Below, in pieces: positions 24,645-34,350 of a DNA stretch of 64,000 nt (position 1 is its first letter; each line of letters begins with the position of its first letter). A program made the position numbers and the translations under genes. Source of the stretch: Jiella endophytica (lineage in GTDB: Bacteria; Pseudomonadota; Alphaproteobacteria; Rhizobiales; Rhizobiaceae). The DNA lies in contig NZ_SOZD01000004.1 in the NCBI RefSeq assembly GCF_004519335.1, forward strand, positions 62,001 through 126,000, in the 5' to 3' direction. Below the pieces are notes generated by a model. It ran no database searches. It worked only from the letters and a program-made list of their open reading frames with translations, and was not told the origin of the DNA.

Positions 24645-25829
24645 ATGTCGCTCGATCGCCCCCTCGCCGCCGTCGCCCGCCTCTTCCTCGGCCTTGCCCT
24701 GCTTGCTCTGGGGCCGGCCGCGCCGGCACTCGCCTTCGACACCAAGGCGCCGACGGCGATCCTCGTCGATGTCGGCACCGGCCGGGTGCTCTACGAGAAG
24801 AATGCCGACGACCCGATCCCGCCGGCGAGCCTCGCCAAGCTGATGACCGCCGCCGTCGTCTTCGACATGCTGAAGAAGGGCGAGATCACCCGCGACGCCA
24901 GATTCGAGGTCTCCGAACATGCCTGGCGGACGGGCGGCGCCAATTCCGGCGGCTCGACGATGTTCCTGCCGGTCCACAAGGAGGTCAGCCTCGACGACCT
25001 GATCAAGGGCCTGATCATCCAGTCCGGCAACGACGCCGCGATCGTGATTGCCGAGGGCATCTCCGGCAGCGAGGAGCGGTTTGCCGAGAAGATGAATGCC
25101 GAGGCGAAGGCGATCGGCCTGTCGCATTCGCATTTCGTCAATCCGCACGGCCTGCCGGCCCCCGGCCAGCAGGTGACGATGCGCGATCTGGCGGTGCTGT
25201 CGGAATATCTGATCAACACGTTCCCCAAGGACTATGCGCTGTTCTCGGAGGAGAAGTTCACCTTCAACGGGATCACCCAGCGCAATCGCAACCCGCTGCT
25301 GGCGCTCGGCGCCGACGGGCTAAAGACCGGCCATACCGCGGCATCGGGCTACGGCCTCGTCGCCTCGGCGACGAAGAACGGCCGGCGCATCGTGCTTGCC
25401 ATGTCCGGCATGCAGTCCTCCGACGAGCGCGCCAGGGAGGCCAAGCGGCTGATGGATTTCGGCCTGCAGGACTTCGAGGAGGTGACGCTGCTCGAGGCGG
25501 GCAAGCCGGTGGGTGAGGCGACGGTCGCCGGTGGCGCCAGCGCCGCGGTGCCGCTCGTCGCCGGGGAGACGCTGAAGGTGCTGGTGCCGCGCGGCAGCCT
25601 GTCGGACGTGACGCGGGTGATCGAGGGCAACGGACCCCTCCCCGCCCCCGTCGCCAAGGGCCAGCGGGCCGGCTGGGCAGTGTTCACCCGCGGCGACGAG
25701 ACGATGCGCGAGGTGCCGCTCTATGCTGCAGAGGATGTTCAGCGGGCGGGCGTCTTTTCGCGTATCGCCGAAACCGTGGCCGGGCAGTTCGCACCGGCGG
25801 GCGACAGCGCCGGGCCCGCCGACGACTGA
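24645..25829 (+). CDS. D-alanyl-D-alanine carboxypeptidase (penicillin-binding protein 5/6 family)
   Basis: Removes the terminal D-Ala of peptidoglycan stem peptides in the periplasm. The 394-residue product has a signal peptide (about 1-28, ending APALA) and the three active-site motifs: SLAK (SxxK), SGNDAA (SxN) and KTGHTAASG (KTG). A C-terminal domain after about residue 270 matches the PBP5 beta domain. The start at 24645 places the signal peptide correctly; an earlier ATG at 24606 is less likely. Confidence 0.93.
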   Translation: MSLDRPLAAVARLFLGLALLALGPAAPALAFDTKAPTAILVDVGTGRVLYEKNADDPIPPASLAKLMTAAVVFDMLKKGEITRDARFEVSEHAWRTGGANSGGSTMFLPVHKEVSLDDLIKGLIIQSGNDAAIVIAEGISGSEERFAEKMNAEAKAIGLSHSHFVNPHGLPAPGQQVTMRDLAVLSEYLINTFPKDYALFSEEKFTFNGITQRNRNPLLALGADGLKTGHTAASGYGLVASATKNGRRIVLAMSGMQSSDERAREAKRLMDFGLQDFEEVTLLEAGKPVGEATVAGGASAAVPLVAGETLKVLVPRGSLSDVTRVIEGNGPLPAPVAKGQRAGWAVFTRGDETMREVPLYAAEDVQRAGVFSRIAETVAGQFAPAGDSAGPADD

Positions 25830-25859
25830 GCATTTGCTCACGCGACGGTCGATTGCACC

Positions 25860-25888
25860 TTGACGCAGCGCAGCAAAGGCGCGATATG
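25860..25888 (+). promoter_or_regulatory. Candidate sigma-70 promoter of the DEAD-box helicase
   Basis: TTGACG (25860-25865), a 17-base spacer and GATATG (25883-25888). This leaves a leader of nearly 190 bases before the helicase start, as is common for cold-inducible RNA helicases. No deeper leader structure was resolved. Confidence 0.45.
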
Positions 25889-26080
25889 AGCGCCATCACG
25901 CCGTGATCGCGCGATCGTCGCTGACTGACGCTTTCCCCGAAAGCCCTCGACGAATTCGGATCGGCCTGGTGGCCCCGCCGCCGGCCCGCCCGACATGGCC
26001 CGCCGAACCGTCCGCCCGCGCGAAGACGATCGGCATCTCCGCCGCCCGCCTCCCGGGCCGCACGCATCCAAAGGCATGCT

Positions 26081-27454
26081 TTGACCTCTCAGAATTTTCA
26101 GGCGTTCGGCCTTGCCGACACGCTCACCGCCGCGCTTGCGCGCCTTTCCATCACCGAGCCGACGCCGATCCAGGCGCAGGCGATCCCGGCCGTCATGGCC
26201 GGCCGCGACGTGCTGGGCATCGCCCAGACCGGCACCGGCAAGACGGCGGCCTTCTCGCTGCCGGTGATCCACGCCCTCCTGCAAAAGGGCGGCCGCCCGG
26301 CGCCGCGGCAGACCAAGGTGCTGATCCTGACGCCGACCCGCGAGCTCGCCTCGCAGATCGCCGAGAACGTGAAGTCCTACACGGCCGGAACGAAAATCAC
26401 CCATACGGTGGTCTTCGGCGGCGTCTCGATCCGCCCGCAGATCACCACGCTCGCCCGCGGCGTCGACATCGTCATCGCGACGCCCGGCCGGCTTCTCGAC
26501 CTGATGAACCAGCGCGCCGTCGAGCTTTCGGGCGTCGAGCACGTGGTGCTCGACGAGGCCGACCGGATGCTCGACATGGGCTTCGTGCGCGACGTCATGA
26601 AGATCGTCGCCAAGCTTCCCGCCGAGCGCCAGTCGCTCTTGTTCTCGGCGACGATGCCCAAGTCGATCGAGGACCTCGCCGCGAAGATCCTGACCAAGCC
26701 GGTCCGCGTCGAGGTCACCCCCGAGGTGGTCACCGTCGAGAAGATCGACCAGAGCGTCTATCTGGTGCCCCAGAAGGCCAAGAAGCACTGGCTGATCGAC
26801 CGGCTCGCCGACGCCTCGCTCGCCAAGGTGGTGATCTTCACCCGCACCAAGCACGGCGCCAACCGGCTGGCCGGCGATCTCGAAAAGGCCGGCATTCCGG
26901 CTCTGGCGATCCACGGCAACAAGAGCCAGGCGGCCCGTCAGAAGGCGCTCGCCGCCTTCCAGAAGGGCTCGGCCCGGGTGCTGGTCGCGACCGACATCGT
27001 CGCCCGCGGCATCCATGTCGACAACATCACCCATGTCGTCAATTTCGAGCTGCCGGAAGAGCCGGAGAGCTACGTCCACCGCATCGGCCGCACGGCCCGC
27101 GCCGGCCAGTCCGGCGCGGCGATCGCGCTGATCGATCCGTCGGAGCGTTCGAAGCTGAAGGCGATCGCCCGGCTGACGCGCCAGACGCTGGAGCCGCAGC
27201 CGACCGACTTCAAGGTGCCGGAAGGCGCCATGAACGAGAGCGACGAGCGGCCGGCACGCGGCCCGCGCCAGCCGCGCGGCCGCAACGGCAACGGCCAGCA
27301 GCGCCGCGGCAATCCCGGCCAGGGCGCGCCGCGCAACGCCAAGGGCGGCGAGAACCGTCGCCAGGACGGCGCCGGCCAGCAGCGCCAGGGCCCGCGCCGG
27401 CGTCGCCGCGGCGGCGGTGGCGGCGGTCAGCGCCAGGGCGTCGCCGGCGCCTGA
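26081..27454 (+). CDS. DEAD-box ATP-dependent RNA helicase (RhlE-like)
   Basis: A 457-residue RNA helicase. Motifs in order: Q motif PTPIQAQAIP, motif I AQTGTGKT, Ia PTRELASQ, motif II DEAD, motif III SAT, and motif VI HRIGRTARAG. After about residue 380 the tail is disordered and rich in Arg, Gly, Gln and Asn, ending in a poly-Gly stretch, suited to RNA binding. The start is a TTG with AAAGG six bases upstream. An intrinsic terminator follows. Confidence 0.93.
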   Translation: MTSQNFQAFGLADTLTAALARLSITEPTPIQAQAIPAVMAGRDVLGIAQTGTGKTAAFSLPVIHALLQKGGRPAPRQTKVLILTPTRELASQIAENVKSYTAGTKITHTVVFGGVSIRPQITTLARGVDIVIATPGRLLDLMNQRAVELSGVEHVVLDEADRMLDMGFVRDVMKIVAKLPAERQSLLFSATMPKSIEDLAAKILTKPVRVEVTPEVVTVEKIDQSVYLVPQKAKKHWLIDRLADASLAKVVIFTRTKHGANRLAGDLEKAGIPALAIHGNKSQAARQKALAAFQKGSARVLVATDIVARGIHVDNITHVVNFELPEEPESYVHRIGRTARAGQSGAAIALIDPSERSKLKAIARLTRQTLEPQPTDFKVPEGAMNESDERPARGPRQPRGRNGNGQQRRGNPGQGAPRNAKGGENRRQDGAGQQRQGPRRRRRGGGGGGQRQGVAGA

Positions 27455-27485
27455 TCCCGCGAAACTCGATCGCAGGCAAGACCAG

Positions 27486-27513
27486 GAGCGCGGGGGAAAC
27501 CTCGCGCTCTTTT
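27486..27513 (+). terminator. Intrinsic terminator of the DEAD-box helicase gene
   Basis: Perfect 7-bp stem GAGCGCG/CGCGCTC with a 10-base loop, followed by four T residues. Confidence 0.85.
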
Positions 27514-27615
27514 CGTTGGAATAACAGACAGGGCGCGTTCGGGCGCGATACCGGCGTTGCGCCCCGCTCCGCCGATCGCCATATCTTTCAGCGACGACGA
27601 TTTGAGGAGAATTCG

Positions 27616-27933
27616 ATGGCCGAAACGGTGAAGGTCGACATCCCCCACAAGCTGACCCGCGAGACGGCGCGAGCCCGCATCGAGGGCGGCTTCGCCAGTC
27701 TTCGCCAGGACATGCTCGGCGGCATGGTGAAGTTCGAGGACACCTGGGAGGGCGACCATCTCGACTTTCGTGCCCGGGTGATGGGCCAGACGGTCACCGG
27801 CCGCCTCGACGTGTTCGACGACAATGTCCATGTCGAGATCGACCTGCCGGGCTTCCTCGCCTCGATCGCCGGCAAGCTGAAGGGCAAGCTGCAGAAGGAA
27901 GGCACGCTGCTTCTGGAGAAGAAGCCGAGCTGA
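27616..27933 (+). CDS. Polyhydroxyalkanoic acid system family protein
   Basis: A 105-residue protein of the PHA granule-associated family (PF09650 type). It starts MAETVKVDIPHKLTRETARARIEGGF and ends LKGKLQKEGTLLLEKKPS, both typical. Role in polyhydroxyalkanoate granules is inferred from family naming; no other PHA gene is near. GAGGAG is upstream of the ATG. Confidence 0.85.
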   Translation: MAETVKVDIPHKLTRETARARIEGGFASLRQDMLGGMVKFEDTWEGDHLDFRARVMGQTVTGRLDVFDDNVHVEIDLPGFLASIAGKLKGKLQKEGTLLLEKKPS

Positions 27934-28003
27934 GCCGGCGTCCGGCTCCGATCCGGCGGCTCCGATCGGGTCGCTCTGGCCGATAACCGTCGCGCCGGTC
28001 AGA

Positions 28004-28501
28004 TCAGCGCGGCACGCCTTTCAGCGTCGCCTTCTCGGCCTTGACGATGCCGCCATCGGCATCGGCGGAAATGTCGAGGATCTTGCCGAGGCCGGGAACC
28101 GTCGAGCCGACCTGCACGTGCCAGAGCTCGCCGGGCGAGGCGAGATGGGCCTCGTGATCGTAGACCATCACGATGGTGAAGTCCTTCGGCTCCAGCGTCC
28201 AGGGCCGCACGAGCTGCGGCACCGGTAGCGGCGGCACGCTCTCCGTCTCGGCGTCGTCCTCGGCCTTGGAGGTCGAGCCGACGGCGATCGGATCGATGTC
28301 GGCCTGGGCCATCCGCTCCATCAGCAGCCGGTCGAAATAGCCGGGATACATGTAGGAAATCGCCGTCACCACCGAGAAGAAGCCGGTCGACAAAACGAAG
28401 AGGCCGAGCGACAGCGCCTTGACGATGCGGTCCGAGCGGTGGGCGGCGCGCAGCTGTTCAGCCGCCGAAACGGTCGCCTTCGCGGTCGCGCTTTTCCTCA
28501 T
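28004..28501 (-). CDS. Hypothetical single-pass membrane protein
   Basis: A 165-residue protein with a basic N-terminus, one transmembrane helix (about 30-52, LSLGLFVLSTGFFSVVTAISYMYPG) and a periplasmic-looking domain. No family is recognised. GAGG is eight bases upstream of the ATG. It lies just before the flagellar block, beside a PilZ gene on the other strand, so a link to motility or envelope is possible but not shown. Confidence 0.72.
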   Translation of the reverse strand: MRKSATAKATVSAAEQLRAAHRSDRIVKALSLGLFVLSTGFFSVVTAISYMYPGYFDRLLMERMAQADIDPIAVGSTSKAEDDAETESVPPLPVPQLVRPWTLEPKDFTIVMVYDHEAHLASPGELWHVQVGSTVPGLGKILDISADADGGIVKAEKATLKGVPR

Positions 28502-28682
28502 GTCGATGGCCTCGGATCGGTGGGGGAGGATGCCGAAGCAGCGTCATGCGGCTTCGACGGCCCCACCATCGCAGGCCCGAGTTAATCTTTTCTCGACGCG
28601 CCCGATCAAAGCGCGGCAATCACTGACGCTGACTTTCCGGCGGGTTCAGACTTTGTTGGTCCCTGCCGGTTATCCTCGCGAA

Positions 28683-29027
28683 ATGCGGACCTGTCCCGAC
28701 GTCATCGACAGCCATGACAACCGTCGCTTCCCGCGGCGGCGCACGAGGCTGCGGCCGGTCAAGCTCGCCAGCCTCTCCTGCCGGTTCATCGACGAGGGAA
28801 CATTGTTCGACCTGTCGACGGGCGGCGCGAGGGTCAGGCGCCAGACGGACCGCCCGCTGCCGCCCCGCTTCCTGCTTCTCGACGAGATCGAGATGATGCT
28901 TCTGCCGGTGGCGATGGTCTGGGAGAAGGACCGCGAGGTCGGACTGCGGCTCGCCGGCGTCGAGATCCGTCCGAGCCGGGCGGAGATCAGGCGCCTCACC
29001 GGCCCCTATTACGCCCTGCCCGACTGA
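28683..29027 (+). CDS. PilZ-domain protein
   Basis: A 114-residue single-domain protein. The c-di-GMP motifs are visible: an Arg cluster RRFPRRRTRLR near residue 14 and D-L-S-T-G-G-A-R-V about 30 residues later, the (D/N)xSxxG element. It would bind cyclic di-GMP. It lies next to the flagellar block, where PilZ proteins often tune motility. The ATG at 28683 is chosen from the domain boundary; no strong ribosome binding site is present. Confidence 0.82.
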   Translation: MRTCPDVIDSHDNRRFPRRRTRLRPVKLASLSCRFIDEGTLFDLSTGGARVRRQTDRPLPPRFLLLDEIEMMLLPVAMVWEKDREVGLRLAGVEIRPSRAEIRRLTGPYYALPD

Positions 29028-29059
29028 GCCGCCCGCTGCTGGTTCGATCCCGACGTCCG

Positions 29060-29575
29060 CTAGTGGCCCGGCTTGTTGATGTGGACCGCATTGGCGGTCT
29101 GCCCCTCGGCCGGGTTGACGGCGCGGGCGTCCTTCTTGGCGATATAGTCGAACTGCTCGACGAGCAGCTCGTGGATCAGCTCCTGGCCGAAGCGGGTGTT
29201 CACCGCATCCCGGATCGAGCTGGTCAGTTCGCTGAGGTCGAACTTTTCCGGATGGTCGAAGTCGAAGCTGTCGGTCGAATAGAGCCGGCGGAAGACCTCG
29301 TCGAGGATGAACGGATCCGGCGGCACCTTCAGCGTGTTCCCCACCTTGCCGTCGATCGTGTAGACGAAGCGGGCGAGAATGTAGCCCTTGATCCGCTCGT
29401 CGGAGATCATCGGGATGGTGACGCTGTCGGTCGACTTGTAGTCGAGCCCGTCGAAATAGGTCGGCGGCTTCTCTTCCGCGACCTCCGGCGTCGGCGCGAA
29501 GACCGAAGCCATCACGTAGCTCGATCCGAGCGCGACGATGGCCGCCCAGACGCCGATGCCGATCAGCTTGATCAC
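29060..29575 (-). CDS. Conserved unknown protein at the end of the flagellar operon
   Basis: A 171-residue protein from a GTG at 29575. It has one N-terminal transmembrane helix (IKLIGIGVWAAIVALGSSYVMAS) and a periplasmic domain with YFDGLDYKSTDSVTIPMISD and GYILARFVYTIDG. It starts 5 bases from the end of the flgN-like gene, so the two are probably translated together. Topology resembles FliL but no clear FliL signature was seen. It is likely a basal-body-associated protein; this is inference. Confidence 0.75.
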   Translation of the reverse strand: MIKLIGIGVWAAIVALGSSYVMASVFAPTPEVAEEKPPTYFDGLDYKSTDSVTIPMISDERIKGYILARFVYTIDGKVGNTLKVPPDPFILDEVFRRLYSTDSFDFDHPEKFDLSELTSSIRDAVNTRFGQELIHELLVEQFDYIAKKDARAVNPAEGQTANAVHINKPGH

Positions 29576-29579
29576 CGTC

Positions 29580-29927
29580 TCAGCCCCGGCGCAGGACGGC
29601 GGTGGTGTAGGTGCCGTCGGAATCGGCGGCGGAGATGGTCGCGGCAATCACGCCGCCGATCTCGCGGCTTGCCTGGACATGCAGGCCGAGCACCCGCTGA
29701 CTCTCCTTCAGCGCCTTCTGCAGGAGCCGCAGCCGGTCGTCGATGCGCTGATCGCGATCGGCGGTGCCGGCGAGCGAGCGCGACAGGCGGCTGAGCTCCA
29801 GCAGGCAGTGGTTCTTGCGCGTGGTGAGCTCGGACAGCGGCTCGCTCGCCTTGCCGCGGAGCGTGTCGATCTCCAGCGCGAGGATCGCCTCCAGACGGTC
29901 CGCCGCCTTTTCGATTGCCTGATACAT
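29580..29927 (-). CDS. FlgN-like flagellar export chaperone
   Basis: A 115-residue, almost wholly helical protein. It has heptad-like leucines through most of its length and ends REIGGVIAATISAADSDGTY, close to the C-terminal motif of FlgN, the chaperone of the hook-filament junction proteins FlgK and FlgL, both encoded in this block. AAGGA precedes the ATG. The assignment rests on size, helices, the C-terminal motif and context. Confidence 0.7.
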   Translation of the reverse strand: MYQAIEKAADRLEAILALEIDTLRGKASEPLSELTTRKNHCLLELSRLSRSLAGTADRDQRIDDRLRLLQKALKESQRVLGLHVQASREIGGVIAATISAADSDGTYTTAVLRRG

Positions 29928-30013
29928 CCCAGCCGTCCTTTTCGTTTTTTCACCGTCATCCGTCCGCGACGGAGCGGTCGATCCTTCTGCCGCGGGCGCT
30001 CGCGTGCCCGGCC

Positions 30014-30541
30014 TCAGCCGCCGCGACGCTGCGAGCCGACGCTCGCCGCAGCGGCCATGCCGGCATCGGCGCCGAGTTCGGCGGCGCCGTGACTCGCCTC
30101 CACCCTGGCGCGCTCGGCCGACAAGGTTCCGTCCTTCTTGGCGATGGTGTCGGCGATGCCGACGCCGCCACCCTTGGCGATCTCGTTGCCGATCTGCTCG
30201 GCCATCATCGAGCGCCAGATCGACCCGGCGGTGCCCTTGCCGAAGAATTCCGAGGCCTCGCTCGGCAGCATCGATTCGATGAAGGTTCTGAGGACGAAGC
30301 CCTCGAACTGCTCGAGCGCCGGCACCTCGCGGGCCTCGTGCTTGACCAGCGGGCGCAGCGTCGTCTCGGCGGCGGTCCCTGTCGCGCCTGCCTCGGCCGC
30401 GCCTTTGGCACTGTCGAGCGCCACCGCGAAGCTCTCGCTGGCCGCATCCGTTCCGGCCGGGCGGGAGGCCTGGCTGCGCATGTCGGTCTGCGTCTTCGCG
30501 AGCGCTGCCGGATGGATGGTGAAGTCGGTGATGGCCGTCAT
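30014..30541 (-). CDS. FlgJ-like rod-binding protein
   Basis: A 175-residue protein whose central part (about 75-125, LEQFEGFVLRTFIESMLPSE, MMAEQIGNEIAKGGGVGIADTI) matches the FlgJ N-terminal rod-binding domain. There is no muramidase domain, as in other alphaproteobacteria. N- and C-terminal flanks are Ala-rich and low-complexity. It would assist rod assembly in the periplasm. Confidence 0.8.
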   Translation of the reverse strand: MTAITDFTIHPAALAKTQTDMRSQASRPAGTDAASESFAVALDSAKGAAEAGATGTAAETTLRPLVKHEAREVPALEQFEGFVLRTFIESMLPSEASEFFGKGTAGSIWRSMMAEQIGNEIAKGGGVGIADTIAKKDGTLSAERARVEASHGAAELGADAGMAAAASVGSQRRGG

Positions 30542-30598
30542 GAAAGCGTGGCGCGGTCCTGGAGTGCCGATCGTTGCTGACGTTCTAGTCGGTCCGGC

Positions 30599-31006
30599 TT
30601 ATTCGAAGCTTGAAACGGTGCGCGCCAGGAAGGCGTCGATGCTGGCGTCGCGCTCGTCCGCCTCGGCTTCAGCGTCGGCGATGCGGCCGGTCTTGCTGCG
30701 CTCCTTCTCGATGCTCTTTTCCACCCGGCGCACCTGCCGCAGCCGCTCCTCCGCCTCGCTTTCGGCGTCGGAGAGCCGCTGGCGCTCCACCTCGTTGCGC
30801 CTCAGATTGCTGACCTTGGCGCCGACGAAGAGGCCGTGGAGAGCGTTGTCGACGCCGAGGCTGGCGAGGATGTCGGCGTCGCTCTTTTCCAGCGCCAGGC
30901 GCTGCTCGCGGAGCTGGCCGATGCGCCATTCCTCGAGCAGCCGCTTCTGCGCCTGGACCTTGAGAATGCGGTTCAGCCGTTTGACGCGGTCGGCAGTCTC
31001 GCTCAT
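30599..31006 (-). CDS. FliJ-like coiled-coil flagellar protein
   Basis: A 135-residue, highly charged helical protein, beginning [32 protein letters not shown] and running as an Arg/Glu-rich coiled coil. It overlaps the fliR stop by ATGA, so the two are translationally coupled. Size, charge and position fit FliJ, the general export chaperone that links the export ATPase to FlhA. Confidence 0.7.
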   Translation of the reverse strand: MSETADRVKRLNRILKVQAQKRLLEEWRIGQLREQRLALEKSDADILASLGVDNALHGLFVGAKVSNLRRNEVERQRLSDAESEAEERLRQVRRVEKSIEKERSKTGRIADAEAEADERDASIDAFLARTVSSFE

Positions 31007-31758
31007 CCGTTGAGCACCCAGTTCTGGAACGCCAGCATGAAGATCGTCAGGAAGTCGCCGATCGTATAGGCGAACAACAGCACCCCGCCGGCCAGCACGA
31101 AGGGCAGCGAGATGAAGTAGATCGGGATCGTCGGCGTCAGCTTGTTGGCAAGGCCGATGGCGACGTTGACGATGACGGCGTAGATGATGAAGGGGCTGGA
31201 GATCCGAAGGCACAGGAAGAACGCCTCCGACAGATTGTCGGTGATGGCGATGAGGCTCGCCTGGGCGGTGAAGCCGATCGAGGGCTGCAGCGCCGAATAG
31301 GAGGCGACGAGGGCTCTGGCGATCTCGGCATGGAGATTGAGCACGAAGATCAGCGTCGTCGCCGTCATGGTGATGAAGGAGGTGATGGCGGCCGACTGGT
31401 CGTGATCCTCGATGGCGTTGCCGAGCGCCTGGCCCATGCCGATGCAGTTGGCGACGACATGGCCGGCGAAGTTGAGCGCCAGCATGAAGCTGCGGCCGAG
31501 CATGCCGATGAAGAAGCCGATCATCGCTTCGGAGAAGATCAGGTGGAGATGCTCGCTCTCGCTGCCGGCCTCGACCAGCGGCTGGACCAGCGGCAGCAGC
31601 GAGGGCGCCAGCGCCAGCGACACGGCGAAGGAGAGAAACAGCCGCACCTGCGCCGGAATGCGCGCCGACGAGACGCCCGGCATCACCAGAAGGCAGGTCC
31701 CGACCCGGCAGAAGATCAGGAACAGCGCCAGGACGACGTCGGGAAGCTGGCCGATCAC
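31003..31758 (-). CDS. fliR: Flagellar biosynthesis protein FliR
   Basis: Inner-membrane part of the flagellar type III export gate. 251 residues with about six transmembrane segments; [37 protein letters not shown] at the N-terminus and [16 protein letters not shown] in the middle are family-typical. Starts at a GTG overlapping the flhA stop (GTGA). Confidence 0.95.
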   Translation of the reverse strand: MIGQLPDVVLALFLIFCRVGTCLLVMPGVSSARIPAQVRLFLSFAVSLALAPSLLPLVQPLVEAGSESEHLHLIFSEAMIGFFIGMLGRSFMLALNFAGHVVANCIGMGQALGNAIEDHDQSAAITSFITMTATTLIFVLNLHAEIARALVASYSALQPSIGFTAQASLIAITDNLSEAFFLCLRISSPFIIYAVIVNVAIGLANKLTPTIPIYFISLPFVLAGGVLLFAYTIGDFLTIFMLAFQNWVLNG

Positions 31759-33869
31759 GAAATCGACCCGATCGGCCTAATGTCGACGCCGCGGGCGATC
31801 TCGACATGGCTCAGCACCGGCAGGGTGACGAAGATCCGCTCGATCATCATCCGCACGTAAGGGCGGGCGTCCGGCGCCGAGACGAGGACGAAGGATTCGC
31901 CCTGGTCCATCTTGGCGCGGATCACCTTCGTCGCTTCCGCGGCAAACTGCTCGACCAGCCGCGGATCGATGTCGAACTCGACGACGTCGCCCTTGGCGTC
32001 GCGCTTCAGCGCCTGGTGGAAGGCGAGATCCCACTGGTTGCCGAGACGCAGCACCGAAAGCTTGCCATTGTGCAGGAGATCGCCGCAGATCTGCTGGGCC
32101 ATGCGCATGCGCACATGTTCGACGATCTGCTCGGAGCGGCGCACATGCGGCGCGATCTCGGCGATGGCCTCGAGGATGAGGTTGAGGTTGCGGATCGACA
32201 CCCGCTCGGCCAAGAGCAGCTTCAACACCGCCTGCAGGCCCGAATAGGACATGTGGGTGGGGATGATCTCGTCGATCAGCCGCTTGTATTCGCTCTCCAG
32301 CCGGTCGAGCAGCACCCGCATGTCCTTGTAGGACAGAAGCTGGGCGAGGTTGTTGCGGATCACCTCGGACAGGTGGGTGAGGACGATCGACAGGGTGTCG
32401 ATCGGCTCGAAGCCCTGGCGCTTCAGTTCGGAGGTGAAGCTCTCCGACACCCAGGCGGCGCGCATGCCGAAGGCCGGCTCCTTGGTGATGTCGTGGGGCA
32501 CGTCCGGGCCGGGCGCGTCGCCGAGCACAATCATCATCTCGCCGAGCCGCAGCGGCTGGGCCGAGATCGTCGTGCCGTGGATCTTGATGTGATAGGATTT
32601 CGGATCGATCGTCAGGTCGTCGGAGAGCTTGATCTCGGGCACCACGAAGCCGTAGCGCGAGGCGAAGCGCTTGCGCATCTTCTGGACCCGGCGGGCGAGT
32701 TCGTCGCGTTTCGCCATCATATGCGCCGAGGTCTGCTTGCCGAGCACCAGCTCGATCTCGACCATCTTTAGCGATTCCTTGACGGAATCCTTTTCCGCGT
32801 CGGCCGCGAGCCTGTCCTGCGCGGCCTTCTTGGCGGCGACGGCCTCTTCCTCCTGGCGGCGCTTCTTCGGCACCGTCCAGGCGACGAAGGCCATCGCCCC
32901 GGCGGTGGTCATGAACGGAATGAAGGGCAGGCCCGGCAGGAGCGCGAGGACGGCCATCAGCCCGGCAGCGAGCGACAGGGCCCGCGGATAGTAGCCGAGC
33001 TGGCCGAGAACGGCGGTCTGGGCGGCGCCGCGGGTGCCGCCCTTGGAGACGAGGAGGCCGGCGGCCAGCGAGACGATCAGCGCCGGGATCTGCGAGACGA
33101 GGCCGTCGCCGACCGACAGCTTGGTGAAGACGTCGGCGGCCGCACCGGCATCCATGTCGTAGCGGGTGATGCCGATGACCATGCCGCCGAAGACGTTGAC
33201 GGCGGTGATGATGAGGCCGGCGATGGCGTCGCCGCGCACGAATTTCGACGCACCGTCCATCGAGCCGAAGAACGAGCTCTCCTCTTCGAGCTCCTTGCGC
33301 CGGCGCTGGGATTCCTTCTCGTCGATGAGGCCGGCCGAAAGATCGGCGTCGATCGCCATCTGCTTGCCGGGGATGGCGTCGAGGGTGAAGCGCGCGCCGA
33401 CCTCGGCGATACGCGTCGCGCCCTTGGTGATGACGAGGAAGTTCACCGTGATCAGGATCACGAAGACGATGATGCCGATGAAGAAGTCGCCGCCCATGAC
33501 GAATTGCGAGAAGCCGCCGATGACGTGACCGGCGGCGTTCACGCCCTCGTGGCCCTGCGACAGGATCATCCGGGTGGTCGCGATGTTGAGCGACAGCCGC
33601 AGCATGGTGGCGAGCAGCAGGACGGTCGGGAAGGCGGAGAATTCGAGCGGCTTCTGGATCCACAGCGCGACCATCAGGATGAGGATCGACAGCGCCACCG
33701 AGAAGGACAGGCCGATATCGATGAGGAACGGCGGGATCGGGATGAACAGCACCGTCAGGATCATCACGACGGCGATGGCAAAGCCGATCTCGCGATTTCC
33801 CGAGCTCTTTTCGCCGTCGGTCTTCTGCGCGGCGGACGCGCCAGGCTTCAGAATGTCGACCGCCATCAT
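31755..33869 (-). CDS. flhA: Flagellar biosynthesis protein FlhA
   Basis: Nonameric ring of the flagellar export gate, 704 residues. The N-terminal 330 residues form 7-8 membrane segments with the FHIPEP-type signature region [23 protein letters not shown] and the conserved [33 protein letters not shown] cytoplasmic domain follows a linker at about 330-370 with charged Lys/Arg/Glu repeats. Start at ATG 33869 or the next codon, 33866. Confidence 0.97.
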   Translation of the reverse strand: MMAVDILKPGASAAQKTDGEKSSGNREIGFAIAVVMILTVLFIPIPPFLIDIGLSFSVALSILILMVALWIQKPLEFSAFPTVLLLATMLRLSLNIATTRMILSQGHEGVNAAGHVIGGFSQFVMGGDFFIGIIVFVILITVNFLVITKGATRIAEVGARFTLDAIPGKQMAIDADLSAGLIDEKESQRRRKELEEESSFFGSMDGASKFVRGDAIAGLIITAVNVFGGMVIGITRYDMDAGAAADVFTKLSVGDGLVSQIPALIVSLAAGLLVSKGGTRGAAQTAVLGQLGYYPRALSLAAGLMAVLALLPGLPFIPFMTTAGAMAFVAWTVPKKRRQEEEAVAAKKAAQDRLAADAEKDSVKESLKMVEIELVLGKQTSAHMMAKRDELARRVQKMRKRFASRYGFVVPEIKLSDDLTIDPKSYHIKIHGTTISAQPLRLGEMMIVLGDAPGPDVPHDITKEPAFGMRAAWVSESFTSELKRQGFEPIDTLSIVLTHLSEVIRNNLAQLLSYKDMRVLLDRLESEYKRLIDEIIPTHMSYSGLQAVLKLLLAERVSIRNLNLILEAIAEIAPHVRRSEQIVEHVRMRMAQQICGDLLHNGKLSVLRLGNQWDLAFHQALKRDAKGDVVEFDIDPRLVEQFAAEATKVIRAKMDQGESFVLVSAPDARPYVRMMIERIFVTLPVLSHVEIARGVDIRPIGSIS

Positions 33870-34005
33870 GCCACTCCCGTCATTCCCTCCGGCGCATGTC
33901 GCCGGAGATGTCAGCGCGGTGCGCCCCGATCCTCGTCGCAGATCAAGATTGCTTCAGGCTGGTCCGGGTCCTGGTGCAGGCCGCGCCGGCGGCAGAAACG
34001 ACGAA

Positions 34006-34031
34006 GCCCGCCGGCCGGAGATCCGGCGGGC
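34006..34031 (-). terminator. Strong hairpin between fliQ and flhA, possible partial terminator
   Basis: A 9-bp GC stem (GCCCGCCGG/CCGGCGGGC, 8-base loop) is followed on the minus strand by TTCGTCGTTT. The poor T run suggests partial termination, reducing flhA-fliR expression relative to upstream genes. Confidence 0.55.
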
Positions 34032-34075
34032 GGGCTGTCTGGAAGCGATGGCGAACCGAAAGAGCTAGAGCCGCG

Positions 34076-34348
34076 TCAGCGATCGAAGCCGGTCTCGATG
34101 CGGGAATAGGATTCCTGGGTGAAGGCGAAGACCTGGGCGCCCGTGAAGGACGCGGTCAGCGCGATCACGAAGAAGATCGCGAGGATCTTCGGGACGAAGG
34201 TGAGCGTCACCTCCTGGATCTGCGTCAGCGCCTGGAACAGGGCGATCAGGATACCGACGGCCATGGCCGCGCCGACCGCCGGCCCGCAGGCGGCGAAGAT
34301 GGTCCAGACGGCGTGCTGGACGATCTCGATGGCTTCCGCTTCATTCAT
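34076..34348 (-). CDS. fliQ: Flagellar biosynthesis protein FliQ
   Basis: 90-residue component of the export gate with two transmembrane helices (about 15-40 and 53-75). Starts MNEAEAIEIVQHAVWTIF and contains LIALFQALTQIQEVTLTFVPKI, the FliQ signature. It begins two bases after the flgD stop. Confidence 0.95.
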   Translation of the reverse strand: MNEAEAIEIVQHAVWTIFAACGPAVGAAMAVGILIALFQALTQIQEVTLTFVPKILAIFFVIALTASFTGAQVFAFTQESYSRIETGFDR

Positions 34349-34350
34349 GG

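Noticed and set aside
24054-25148. A 364-codon minus-strand frame covering the DUF2946-like gene and beyond
   Set aside because: Its first two thirds are antisense to the DD-carboxypeptidase. Only the part from the ATG at 24470 has a ribosome binding site and protein-like sequence.
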